Positions 1 to 5,951 of a stretch of 6,916 nt of DNA are shown piece by piece. Position 1 is the first letter of the stretch, and the number at the start of each line of letters is the position of its first letter. The DNA comes from Thermoplasmata archaeon. GTDB taxonomy: Archaea; Thermoplasmatota; Thermoplasmata; Thermoplasmatales; Thermoplasmataceae. The position numbers were made by a program, and so were the translations under genes. The notes beneath the pieces were generated by a model. That model was not told the origin of the DNA. It worked only from the letters and a program-made list of their open reading frames with translations, and ran no database searches. The stretch spans positions 1 through 6,916 of the forward strand of contig JAJZOK010000016.1 in NCBI GenBank assembly GCA_021811525.1, in the 5' to 3' direction.

Positions 1-1
1 C

Positions 2-328
2 GTGCAGGCATCAAAGCTTAACAAAGTTTCATTCTTCAGGCTGTTCTTCAAGTATCTCTTCATCAATTCTATAGATCCGGTTATCGCTTACGCTGCACTT
101 GACTTTGGAAATGTTATTCTTACCTATTCAACGCTGGCGTTTCTGGGAATTGGACTCGAGCCCCCTATACCCGAACTTGGCTCAATGGCTTCAAATGGAG
201 TGGGAACCTTGCCAACAGGGTGGTGGTATGCAATTTTCCCCGGACTGCTCATTCTTGTAATAGTCATTGGTTTCGTACTTGTTGGGGACAGGATGCAGGA
301 TATCATCTCGAACAGAATCAACTATTAG
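2..328 (+). CDS. dppC: DppC-like ABC permease, C-terminal part (5' end cut by window)
   Basis: Inner-membrane permease subunit of a peptide/nickel-type (Dpp/Opp) ABC importer. Only the last 108 residues are present. The frame is open to the window edge, so the GTG at position 2 is probably an internal valine codon, not a start. The first residues (V-Q-A-S-K-L-N-K) align with the family's EAA coupling loop, with K where the usual glycine sits. This loop is the cytoplasmic contact for the ATPases. A membrane segment follows (about residues 25-52), then the family block F-L-G-I-G-L-E-P-P-x-P-E-L-G (about 47-60). The W-W-Y-A-I-F-P-G block and the last helix (about 74-95) come next, and the G-D-R-M-Q-D tail is typical of DppC rather than DppB. 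The stop is directly followed by the next gene with no gap, so it lies in the same operon as the two ATPases. Substrate cannot be read from the sequence; DppC and OppC/NikC are not distinguishable here. Confidence 0.9.
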   Translation: MQASKLNKVSFFRLFFKYLFINSIDPVIAYAALDFGNVILTYSTLAFLGIGLEPPIPELGSMASNGVGTLPTGWWYAIFPGLLILVIVIGFVLVGDRMQDIISNRINY

Positions 329-331
329 GTG
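328..331 (+). promoter_or_regulatory. Candidate ribosome binding site that favours a TTG start at 338
   Basis: GGTG at 328-331 matches the G-G-T-G part of the archaeal Shine-Dalgarno core (GGAGGTGA) and lies 6 nt before the TTG at 338. The longest-frame start, GTG at 329-331, lies inside this motif and so could not use it. The choice of TTG 338 is an inference; GTG 329 immediately after the permease stop remains possible through translational coupling. Confidence 0.45.
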
Positions 332-1303
332 GGAATTTTGTTACTTAGTATAAGAAATCTCGATGTATCGTATAATACCGTAGCAGGAACATACAAAGTC
401 ATAGACAGCCTGAATCTCGATATAGATAAAGGAGAGCTTATATCTCTTGTCGGGGAGTCAGCTTCAGGAAAGTCTACTCTGGGTCAGGTCATATCCAGAA
501 TGCTTCCTCCTGTAGGAAAGGCAAGGGGTCAGGTTTTGCTTGACGGAAGGGACGTCCTTAAGATGTCTGAAAGAGAGGCAACTAACTACAGAGGTACCTC
601 TGTTTTCATGATATTTCAGAACCCCCTTAACAGCTTAAATCCCGTTAAAAGGGTTGGCGATCAGCTTTTAGAAGCTTTAAACGTAAGAAACGAGCGGTCT
701 CATAGAAACCTATCAGAAGAGGAATCAAAACAGGAAGTTTTAGAGGCACTTACAAGTGTGAGGCTCCCAGATCCGGAAAAGATTATGTCGCGTTATCCAC
801 ACGAACTTTCTGGTGGCCAGGTTCAGAGGGTAGTTATATGCATGGCACTGCTTCTCCAGCCTAAGCTTCTGATAGCAGATGAGCCTACAACTGCTCTTGA
901 TGTCACGGTACAGGCCCAGGTTGTCACTCTCCTAAAGGACCTTAGCAAAAAAACTGACATGTCTATTATATTCATCACCCATGATGTTGCTCTTGCCTAT
1001 GTTCTTTCAGACAAGATGCTTGTATTCTATGCAGGAAGGGTTATGGAAAAGGGGGAAACACTGGACCTTGTGAAAAAGCCTATGCACCCATATACGGCGG
1101 GTCTGCTTGCAAGTATTCCCACTGGGCCAAAGAATAAAGGGAGGCTATATTCAATACCTGGGTCTCCCCCTTCATATCTCTCCTTACCAAAAGGATGCAA
1201 GTTCACGCCCAGATGCAAGTTTGCCTTCGAGAAGTGCTCTGGAAGTGAACCTAAAAGCGTAATAGCGTCAAACAGGGAGCTGAGGTGCTGGTTATATGAG
1301 TGA
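329..1303 (+). CDS. dppD: DppD/OppD-like peptide ABC transporter ATPase
   Basis: Cytoplasmic ATPase that powers peptide import together with the adjacent DppF-like subunit. Numbering from GTG 329 (324 residues): Walker A G-E-S-A-S-G-K-S-T at 42-50, Q-loop glutamine 97 in I-F-Q-N-P, signature L-S-G-G-Q at 160-164, Walker B aspartate 184 and catalytic glutamate 185 (A-D-E-P-T), and switch histidine 218 (I-T-H-D). All catalytic residues are intact. The tail is the oligopeptide ATPase C-terminal domain, with P-G-S-P-P and four cysteines at 290, 296, 303 and 320. In related OppD proteins such cysteines have been reported to hold a 4Fe-4S cluster; binding here is inferred. Length is normal for the family. 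The gene starts directly after the permease stop and overlaps the next gene by 8 nt. The real start may be TTG 338, giving 321 residues. DppD and OppD cannot be told apart from sequence alone. Confidence 0.95.
   Translation: MGILLLSIRNLDVSYNTVAGTYKVIDSLNLDIDKGELISLVGESASGKSTLGQVISRMLPPVGKARGQVLLDGRDVLKMSEREATNYRGTSVFMIFQNPLNSLNPVKRVGDQLLEALNVRNERSHRNLSEEESKQEVLEALTSVRLPDPEKIMSRYPHELSGGQVQRVVICMALLLQPKLLIADEPTTALDVTVQAQVVTLLKDLSKKTDMSIIFITHDVALAYVLSDKMLVFYAGRVMEKGETLDLVKKPMHPYTAGLLASIPTGPKNKGRLYSIPGSPPSYLSLPKGCKFTPRCKFAFEKCSGSEPKSVIASNRELRCWLYE
1282..1287 (+). promoter_or_regulatory. Ribosome binding site for the DppF-like gene
   Basis: GAGGTG at 1282-1287 is a strong match to the archaeal Shine-Dalgarno core and sits 8 nt before ATG 1296, inside the end of the upstream ATPase gene. 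It supports that ATG as the start despite the 8-nt overlap with the preceding gene. Confidence 0.75.
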
Positions 1304-2303
1304 GGTATACAGGTTCGAGGATATTCAAAAATACTATATTGCGGGAAAACGGGGAATACTCGACGATCTTCTAAAGATCCCTAAAGTTTATGTGAAGGCT
1401 CTGGATGGTGTATCTCTGAGTGTTCCCGCGGGAAAAGTCGTTGCAGTAGTAGGGGAAAGTGGATCAGGTAAAACCACACTGGGCAAAATTGCTGTTACTC
1501 TCGAGAAACAAACAGGTGGAAAAGTAATCTTCAATGGAACAGAAGTGGGAAAGAATACTTATTGGGATGTCAGAAAGCATGTCGATATGGTTTTTCAGAA
1601 TCCTGCCACCTCACTTAACCCGAAGATGAAGGTTAAAGACATTGTACAGGAATCAATTATGAATTTGCCTGCCGAAGATAAGAAGTCCTTCGAGGAAGAA
1701 GCTAAGTCTCAGGGAATTACAATGGAAAAACTTCTGGCTGAGAAAGTCAAAGAATCAATTACTCAGGTTGGTCTAATTTATGATGAGGTTAAGAACAAGC
1801 AGGCCAGGGAGCTCTCAGGGGGGCAGGTTCAGAGGGTGGCAATAGCAAGAAGCATTATTAAGCATCCTGATGTCCTTGTGCTGGATGAACCAACTTCAGC
1901 ACTGGACGAATCAATACAGGCACAGGTTCTAAACATACTTGTTGACCTTCAGGAAAAACTAAAATTAACATATATATTCATAACGCACAATATTCTGGTT
2001 GCCAGATATATATCAGATTACATTATTGTCTTATACGCGGGAAAAATAGTTGAGTATGGCCCTTCAGAGGAAGTACTTACTAAACCCCTTCATCCATACA
2101 CTCAGTTGCTCCTCAGTTCTGTTCCTACGACGGAATCTAAGGAGGTGAAACCTCCAGTGGGAGATGTACCCAGTCTGATTAATCTACCAACCGGATGCAG
2201 GTTCCATCCAAGATGTCCTTTCGTAATGGAAAAGTGCAGAACAGTTGACCCTGAGTTAAGAACTCAAGGAGACTATCAGGTAGCTTGCTGGTTATATGAA
2301 TAA
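1296..2303 (+). CDS. dppF: DppF/OppF-like peptide ABC transporter ATPase
   Basis: Second ATPase of the importer, expected to pair with the DppD-like subunit as a heterodimer under the two permeases. It has 335 residues, normal length. Walker A G-E-S-G-S-G-K-T-T lies at 53-61, Q-loop glutamine at 101 (V-F-Q-N-P), signature L-S-G-G-Q at 173-177, Walker B aspartate 197 and glutamate 198 (L-D-E-P-T-S), and switch histidine 231 (I-T-H-N). The stretch between Q-loop and signature carries a charged, helix-like insert around residues 118-150. The N-terminus (Y-Y-I-A-G-K-R-G-I-L) matches the DppF/OppF type, in which a substrate-linker segment precedes the A-L-D-G-V-S strand. The C-terminal oligopeptide domain has cysteines at 301, 307, 314 and 331, with the same spacing as in the partner ATPase, and ends in the same five residues C-W-L-Y-E. 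The start is backed by the GAGGTG site. The gene overlaps the next one by 8 nt. Confidence 0.95.
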   Translation: MSEVYRFEDIQKYYIAGKRGILDDLLKIPKVYVKALDGVSLSVPAGKVVAVVGESGSGKTTLGKIAVTLEKQTGGKVIFNGTEVGKNTYWDVRKHVDMVFQNPATSLNPKMKVKDIVQESIMNLPAEDKKSFEEEAKSQGITMEKLLAEKVKESITQVGLIYDEVKNKQARELSGGQVQRVAIARSIIKHPDVLVLDEPTSALDESIQAQVLNILVDLQEKLKLTYIFITHNILVARYISDYIIVLYAGKIVEYGPSEEVLTKPLHPYTQLLLSSVPTTESKEVKPPVGDVPSLINLPTGCRFHPRCPFVMEKCRTVDPELRTQGDYQVACWLYE

Positions 2304-2715
2304 ACCAGGAATAGAAAAAACCACAATTAAAAGTTTATTTGCACTGGCAGTGTTTTCCGTAGTTCTGGAGATTAATTCCAGAACAATCTATAATTATCTC
2401 ATATTTGTGGGTGTATGGATTCTGCTTACTGCAATTTACGAGACATACAAATATTCAACCAGGTTTGTTCTTACAGATAACGGGCTTGAGATAAAGTCAC
2501 CTATGAAATTCAGGGTTATTCCATACAGCAAAATCAATGATGCTTTCCTAGTTTCAGGGTTCCTCCAGAAGAGATTCAAACTAACATCGGTTTATGTAGT
2601 TCTCCAAAAAAATGCAGTAGGGCTGCGTGACGTAAAGAGGGGAGAAGAACTTCTAAACGATATAGAGGATAGAATTGGAAGGAAGAGGACAGATTTCAGC
2701 AAAGAACAGAGTTAA
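2296..2715 (+). CDS. Small membrane protein with bacterial PH-like domain (DUF304/YdbS type)
   Basis: A 139-residue protein with two hydrophobic helices close together (about residues 12-26 and 31-48), followed by a cytoplasm-sized domain. From about residue 55 the pattern T-R-F-V-L-T-D-N-G-L-E-I-K-S, then I-P-Y-S-K-I-N-D and a G-x-L-Q-K-R-F stretch, resembles the bPH2 (DUF304) fold of YdbS/YdbT-like proteins. The function of these proteins is mostly unknown; some act in membrane or lipid-related processes. The C-terminus is charged (E-D-R-I-G-R-K-R). The ATG lies inside the last codons of the DppF-like gene, so translation is probably coupled and the protein is part of the transporter operon. 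A purine-rich AAGGAGA lies far upstream (2266-2272) and AGGTA at 2278-2282, so there is no ideally spaced site of its own. A role as an accessory or regulatory partner of the importer is a guess from position only. Confidence 0.75.
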   Translation: MNKPGIEKTTIKSLFALAVFSVVLEINSRTIYNYLIFVGVWILLTAIYETYKYSTRFVLTDNGLEIKSPMKFRVIPYSKINDAFLVSGFLQKRFKLTSVYVVLQKNAVGLRDVKRGEELLNDIEDRIGRKRTDFSKEQS

Positions 2716-2831
2716 AAGTAATGTTTCTAAAATTAATGCATAAACCGAATTCTGATTCTTTCCTTTCATTAATACTGGTAATGTAGTGTTCTGAGGTCAG
2801 CAGAAATATATACCGTGGCCAGGTTCCTGTC

Positions 2832-2840
2832 TATATAAAT
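2832..2840 (+). promoter_or_regulatory. TATA box of a predicted archaeal promoter
   Basis: TATATAAAT at 2832-2840 is a strong archaeal TATA box. Its centre is about 27 nt before the ATG at 2863, the spacing expected if transcription starts at that ATG. It may drive the tiny ORF below, or serve as a distal promoter for the binding protein with a leader of about 150 nt. A second A/T-rich stretch (AATATATA, about 2802-2811) lies just upstream and could be an alternative. Confidence 0.5.
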
Positions 2841-2862
2841 ATTGGCCCGCCTATACAAAAAA

Positions 2863-2913
2863 ATGAAACCTAAGGATAGAAAAGAGATAAATAAAATGAC
2901 ACTAAATCAATAA
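2863..2913 (+). CDS. Possible leaderless 16-residue ORF
   Basis: ATG 2863 opens 16 codons (M-K-P-K-D-R-K-E-I-N-K-M-T-L-N-Q) ended by TAA at 2911-2913. The peptide is very rich in lysine and acidic residues. The only support is its position: the ATG falls where a transcript from the TATA box at 2832-2840 should begin, which is how leaderless genes in this type of archaeon are arranged. There is no homology I can name. It may instead be simply the 5' leader of the binding-protein mRNA, or chance. Confidence 0.25.
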   Translation: MKPKDRKEINKMTLNQ

Positions 2914-2978
2914 TTCCCTATTTCTAGATTTATTCTTTCATCATTCCCATGTAGAAAGTGATCCAGACTCATGAAAAG

Positions 2979-2991
2979 TTTTAAATATAAA
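2979..2991 (+). promoter_or_regulatory. Promoter of the solute-binding protein (BRE plus TATA box)
   Basis: TTTTAAATATAAA at 2979-2991 is preceded by a purine-rich GAAAAG (2973-2978) that fits a TFB recognition element. The TATA centre is about 24-25 nt upstream of ATG 3010, so transcription should start at or just before that ATG. This makes the binding-protein mRNA leaderless and separates it from the upstream ATPase operon. It also argues against the longer start at ATG 2971, which lies upstream of the box. Confidence 0.7.
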
Positions 2992-3009
2992 AATTCCAAT
3001 AGGCGAGGG

Positions 3010-5184
3010 ATGAACAAAAAGAGTTTATCGATAATTATCGTTGTGGTATTGGTAGTCGCCGGAGTGGGCGCATTTTTTGGATATGACGTCACCCACGCCA
3101 AAGGGACTAACCTTCCAGCGATGCATATAACTGCTTTGTCGCCACAAAACGCGCTATCAACGTATGAAACTGGGGTCATAGTGTCTGACATGAAAGCCCT
3201 CGGGCTGCCTGTTTCTCTGTCCCTGGTAACAGCTTCAGAATCCGGTACTTGGACGACGCCAGGTTCAACCCCACAGTTCGTGGACCTTGGATGGCTTCCG
3301 GACTGGCCTGATCCAATTGCGCAGCAGATGTACCCAATGACATCATACTCCAATGGTGGTGCATTCGGAGCGAATGAAGCTTGGGCAACAAATGGAACTC
3401 TCAACAGCTCAATTGCACTTTCAACAGCCCTCAATTCCAATACAACATATCAGAATCAGGAATTCACAAGCCTGTACCATACATTCTATAACCAGTATAA
3501 TTACCTCTGGTTCCCTGATCCTTCTACCTACTTCTTCGTTCAACCATATATTAATAATTTCACCTACAACTCATATGAGAACTACTTCTACAACATGATG
3601 TCCTACAACATGTCATATAACCAGCACGGAGTAAACGCAGTTTCAAATAACACTCTAACTGATGTTGCTGATGGGAGTTCCCTTGGGGCACCCGATTACA
3701 TCGATCCGTCACATGGATTCTATGTTCAGGATGGGCCTCTCTTCACGGCAGCCTATCAGCAGCTCTATGAACTTAACGGCACAAACATCTCCCAAGTTGT
3801 TCCAGTTCTGGCCAACGGACCAGCTCTAACACCTCACGGTGGTGTACAATATAAGAATTACAACATCTCACTGAGAAAGAACATAACTTTCAGCACTGGC
3901 ACCCCAGTAAATGCAACAACAGTTTGGTTCTCGCTATACAGAACAATTGTTATGGCGCAGGGCGTTTCCGTTGCTAACTATGGTGGAATGCTCTTCAACA
4001 ATACTGCATTTTCATCTACAGCCCCGTACTCAGTACCTGTTGGCTGGATGCATGCAATGCGGGAAGTTGCAAACACTACAAAGAGTTCTGGAATAGCATT
4101 CCCAGACCCAAGTAATTACTCTAACCTGAATGCTACTAACACTGAATACGCTGCAAAATATCTTGCCAATATGCTTTCAAACTACCATCCATGGAACAAC
4201 AAAACACAGGCTGCCCTGATATCCTACCAGAAACAGGCAGTTGTAGTCCCTGACTACAACACCACAAACAATGTAGGAGCAAACGGTGGTCTGAATGTTA
4301 CAATAAACCTTGCAAACCCCTATCCATTCTTCCTTCAGGATATGGCTGAATGGTGGGGCAACATCGCAGATCCACTGTTCCTAGATGCTTCAAGTCATGA
4401 TGGTGTGACAGCTGCTGCATCAAACAACTACACCAACACAAACCCAATGCCAGGAACAGGTCCTTACAATATCTCAAGTGTGGGCTCAGCACTTGACACT
4501 GCTACCCTGACAAAGGTCAGCAACTACTGGGGATACCATTACTGGAACAATAAAACTGGAATGCCAGTTGGAAATTTCCCGCTAGTGGCACAACCTGCTC
4601 ACATTAACAAAATAATCCTTGACTACACGGTTGGGCACTCTGGCAGGGTTTCGGGATTCCTTGACAACAGCTACCAGATATCTGTGGTGAGTTCCTCATA
4701 CATCGGCTCAATTGCTGGTGCCAAACCATACTCTGAACTGCCATTTACATCATACTTCAAGGATGAGGGGGCCTCACCAGCAGTGTTCTATCTGTCAATG
4801 AATAACCACAAGTTCCCCACAAACATCCTGCACTTCAGGGAGGCACTTTGGTACTCCATCAATCAGACTGCAATTGACAAGCCATACTACTACAATGGAA
4901 CATACCTTGCACAGAATTACATAGGCCCAGCATCACCGAATTTCGCAAATCTGTACAACAATGCAACAAAGGGTCTGGCTAACGAGACATACAATCTAGC
5001 AAAGGCAGAACACTACCTTAACCTGGCAGGACAACAGGGTAAATTCTATGTAACACTTCCAAACGGCACCGTGCTTGGGGATGTTGCACTGAAGAAAAGC
5101 AGCCCAATTTACCCTGTTCCACTGGTACTGTCTATAAACCTGCTGGTTCAGAACCTTCTTACTGCAACAGTAAGAATTTTCTGA
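3010..5184 (+). CDS. Family-5 peptide solute-binding protein with circularly permuted domain order
   Basis: Extracellular substrate-binding protein for a peptide/nickel-type ABC importer, very likely the one encoded just upstream. Numbered from ATG 3010 it has 724 residues. Residues 6-24 are a hydrophobic signal or anchor helix with no lipobox cysteine. Residues 38-210 match the end of a normal family-5 protein: helix ending D-M-K-A-L-G (60-65), strand, G-W-L-P-D-W-P-D-P (94-102), then the C-terminal Y/F-rich return segment. Residues 218-233 (D-V-A-D-G ... D-Y-I-D-P) match a normal mature N-terminus, followed by L-R-K-N-I-T-F (288-294), G-T-G-P-Y, and F-R-E-A-L-W-Y (609-615). The chain ends on a strand (P-V-P-L-V-L-S, 702-708) and a short helix that would normally lead into residue 60. 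There are roughly 25 N-x-S/T sequons, as in glycosylated archaeal surface proteins. Start 3010 was chosen over ATG 2971 because of the promoter. Alternatives are a fusion of two tandem copies, or a partly decayed gene. Confidence 0.85.
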   Translation: MNKKSLSIIIVVVLVVAGVGAFFGYDVTHAKGTNLPAMHITALSPQNALSTYETGVIVSDMKALGLPVSLSLVTASESGTWTTPGSTPQFVDLGWLPDWPDPIAQQMYPMTSYSNGGAFGANEAWATNGTLNSSIALSTALNSNTTYQNQEFTSLYHTFYNQYNYLWFPDPSTYFFVQPYINNFTYNSYENYFYNMMSYNMSYNQHGVNAVSNNTLTDVADGSSLGAPDYIDPSHGFYVQDGPLFTAAYQQLYELNGTNISQVVPVLANGPALTPHGGVQYKNYNISLRKNITFSTGTPVNATTVWFSLYRTIVMAQGVSVANYGGMLFNNTAFSSTAPYSVPVGWMHAMREVANTTKSSGIAFPDPSNYSNLNATNTEYAAKYLANMLSNYHPWNNKTQAALISYQKQAVVVPDYNTTNNVGANGGLNVTINLANPYPFFLQDMAEWWGNIADPLFLDASSHDGVTAAASNNYTNTNPMPGTGPYNISSVGSALDTATLTKVSNYWGYHYWNNKTGMPVGNFPLVAQPAHINKIILDYTVGHSGRVSGFLDNSYQISVVSSSYIGSIAGAKPYSELPFTSYFKDEGASPAVFYLSMNNHKFPTNILHFREALWYSINQTAIDKPYYYNGTYLAQNYIGPASPNFANLYNNATKGLANETYNLAKAEHYLNLAGQQGKFYVTLPNGTVLGDVALKKSSPIYPVPLVLSINLLVQNLLTATVRIF

Positions 5185-5189
5185 TCCAA

Positions 5190-5236
5190 TTTTTTTAACC
5201 TAAATTCAAATTTTATTAATTTTCAATTTATTTTTG
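5190..5236 (+). terminator. Oligo-T terminator of the binding-protein gene
   Basis: Seven T residues at 5190-5196 begin 5 nt after the stop codon. Further T-rich tracts follow (5211-5214, 5218-5222, 5229-5235) with no stem before them. Archaeal RNA polymerase stops at such tracts without a hairpin. The call rests on composition and position. Confidence 0.6.
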
Positions 5237-5382
5237 ATTAAATATCTACATTTTCCAACCTTGTTTATATTGTGTTTTATCCCTTTGAATACATGTGGTT
5301 ATAATTTCAGGATTTCATTGTAGCAATTCAGCAAAATGTGTTAAATATTCCCAATTTAAGTGATTTATTTCAGAAAAGTGAA

Positions 5383-5412
5383 TGGCAGTCTCCTCAGACA
5401 TTAAGACTGCCA
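5383..5412. repeat. Perfect 9-bp inverted repeat with 12-nt loop (hairpin)
   Basis: TGGCAGTCT (5383-5391) is perfectly complementary to AGACTGCCA (5404-5412), separated by a 12-nt loop. The stem has 5 G-C pairs in a region that is otherwise AT-rich. An A/T box (GTTAAATATT, about 5339-5348) lies about 25 nt before 5371, so a short transcript starting just ahead of the stem is conceivable. It could be a structured RNA, a mobile-element end or a protein-binding palindrome. None is shown by the sequence. Confidence 0.6.
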
Positions 5413-5585
5413 GTTTAGTCCGAGTGCAAAACTTATGGATTTATGAAATGGATTTTAAACATTTTCTGGAAAAATCTGGTTGCACTTTCAGTAATATTGG
5501 ATTTTCAGGGATGTCGCATAGACCTCAAGGGTCTGCTTCAACAGATAAAACGATTTTAGGTGTCGTAATTAAGCCCTCTAAAGGG

Positions 5586-5776
5586 TTATAATTGTAGAAC
5601 AATATTAACATCTGGATTAAGCCGATTTAACGACAACGTGAACTGGATGACAATATTATAGGTGTGCAGAAAGGAGTTTTTTGGGAATGAAGATAATCAA
5701 AATGATAAACCTGAAGGAACCCAGATTCTCGTTGAATAATTTTAAATTGTATTTCTTCTGAACTTATAATTGTAGA
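5586..5776. repeat. 13-nt direct repeat, two copies
   Basis: TTATAATTGTAGA occurs at 5586-5598 and again at 5764-5776, 178 nt apart. The flanks of the two copies differ, so this is not a CRISPR-type unit. The first copy follows a short stem (CCCT-ctaa-AGGG, about 5574-5585). It may be a binding site, part of a promoter, or chance in AT-rich DNA. Confidence 0.45.
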
Positions 5777-5937
5777 GGCGTGATGTGTTGATAAAGGTCT
5801 CGATCTAACTGCCCTTTGAGTTTTCATCCTCTCCGGACTGAGCACATACTGATAAAATCTGAAAACTATTCCGAAAACACATCTAGAAATTGAATGGGAT
5901 TAATTTAATGCCTGATGTCAATATTTCTCATTAAGTT

Positions 5938-5951
5938 AAAAAAAAATAAAA
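5938..5951 (-). terminator. Oligo-T terminator of the radical SAM gene
   Basis: On the reverse strand the stop codon (5958-5960) is followed within about 7 nt by TTTTATTTTTTTTT (complement of 5951-5938). No stem precedes it, as usual for archaeal factor-independent termination. Confidence 0.65.

Larger units (their letters stand above)
5246..5899 (-). pseudogene. Possible decayed reading frame (weak)
   Basis: On the reverse strand one frame runs from 5899 down to the stop at 5246-5248, about 217 codons, with only four internal stops (5627-5629, 5525-5527, 5441-5443, 5315-5317). In sequence this AT-rich roughly one stop per 14 codons would be expected by chance, so about 15. The longest piece is 72 codons from GTG 5845. 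Pieces such as N-H-L-N-W-E-Y-L-T-H-F-A-E-L-L-Q look protein-like. Against this, no family is recognisable, CGN arginine codons unlike those of the neighbouring genes appear, and there is no ribosome site. It may be an eroded mobile-element or other gene, or chance. Confidence 0.2.

Noticed and set aside
2815..2850. GGCCA ... TGGCC inverted arms around the TATA box at 2832-2840
   Set aside because: The arms are only five bases with a long gap, too weak to call an operator without more copies.
2971..3009. Longer start of the binding protein at ATG 2971 (13 extra residues)
   Set aside because: The extra codons lie over the promoter: the TATA box at 2979-2991 is inside them. ATG 3010 gives a standard charged start before the hydrophobic helix and fits a leaderless transcript.
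2907..3440. 177-codon frame on the reverse strand
   Set aside because: It overlaps the signal and first block of the binding protein antisense, has no recognisable motif, and is explained as a shadow of the real gene.
3010..5184. Reading the binding protein as a plain tandem duplication of family-5 domains
   Set aside because: Each diagnostic block occurs only once; only the short strand at the break point is present at both ends.
5382..5591. 69-codon forward frame
   Set aside because: Its ATG lies in the hairpin stem, a TGA directly precedes it, no clear ribosome site is seen, and the product resembles no family I know. I do not call it a gene.
5569..5598. CRISPR-repeat-like element (short stem followed by TTATAATTGTAG)
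   Set aside because: Only the last 13 nt recur once, 178 nt away, with different flanks. There is no regular repeat-spacer pattern and no cas gene in the window.
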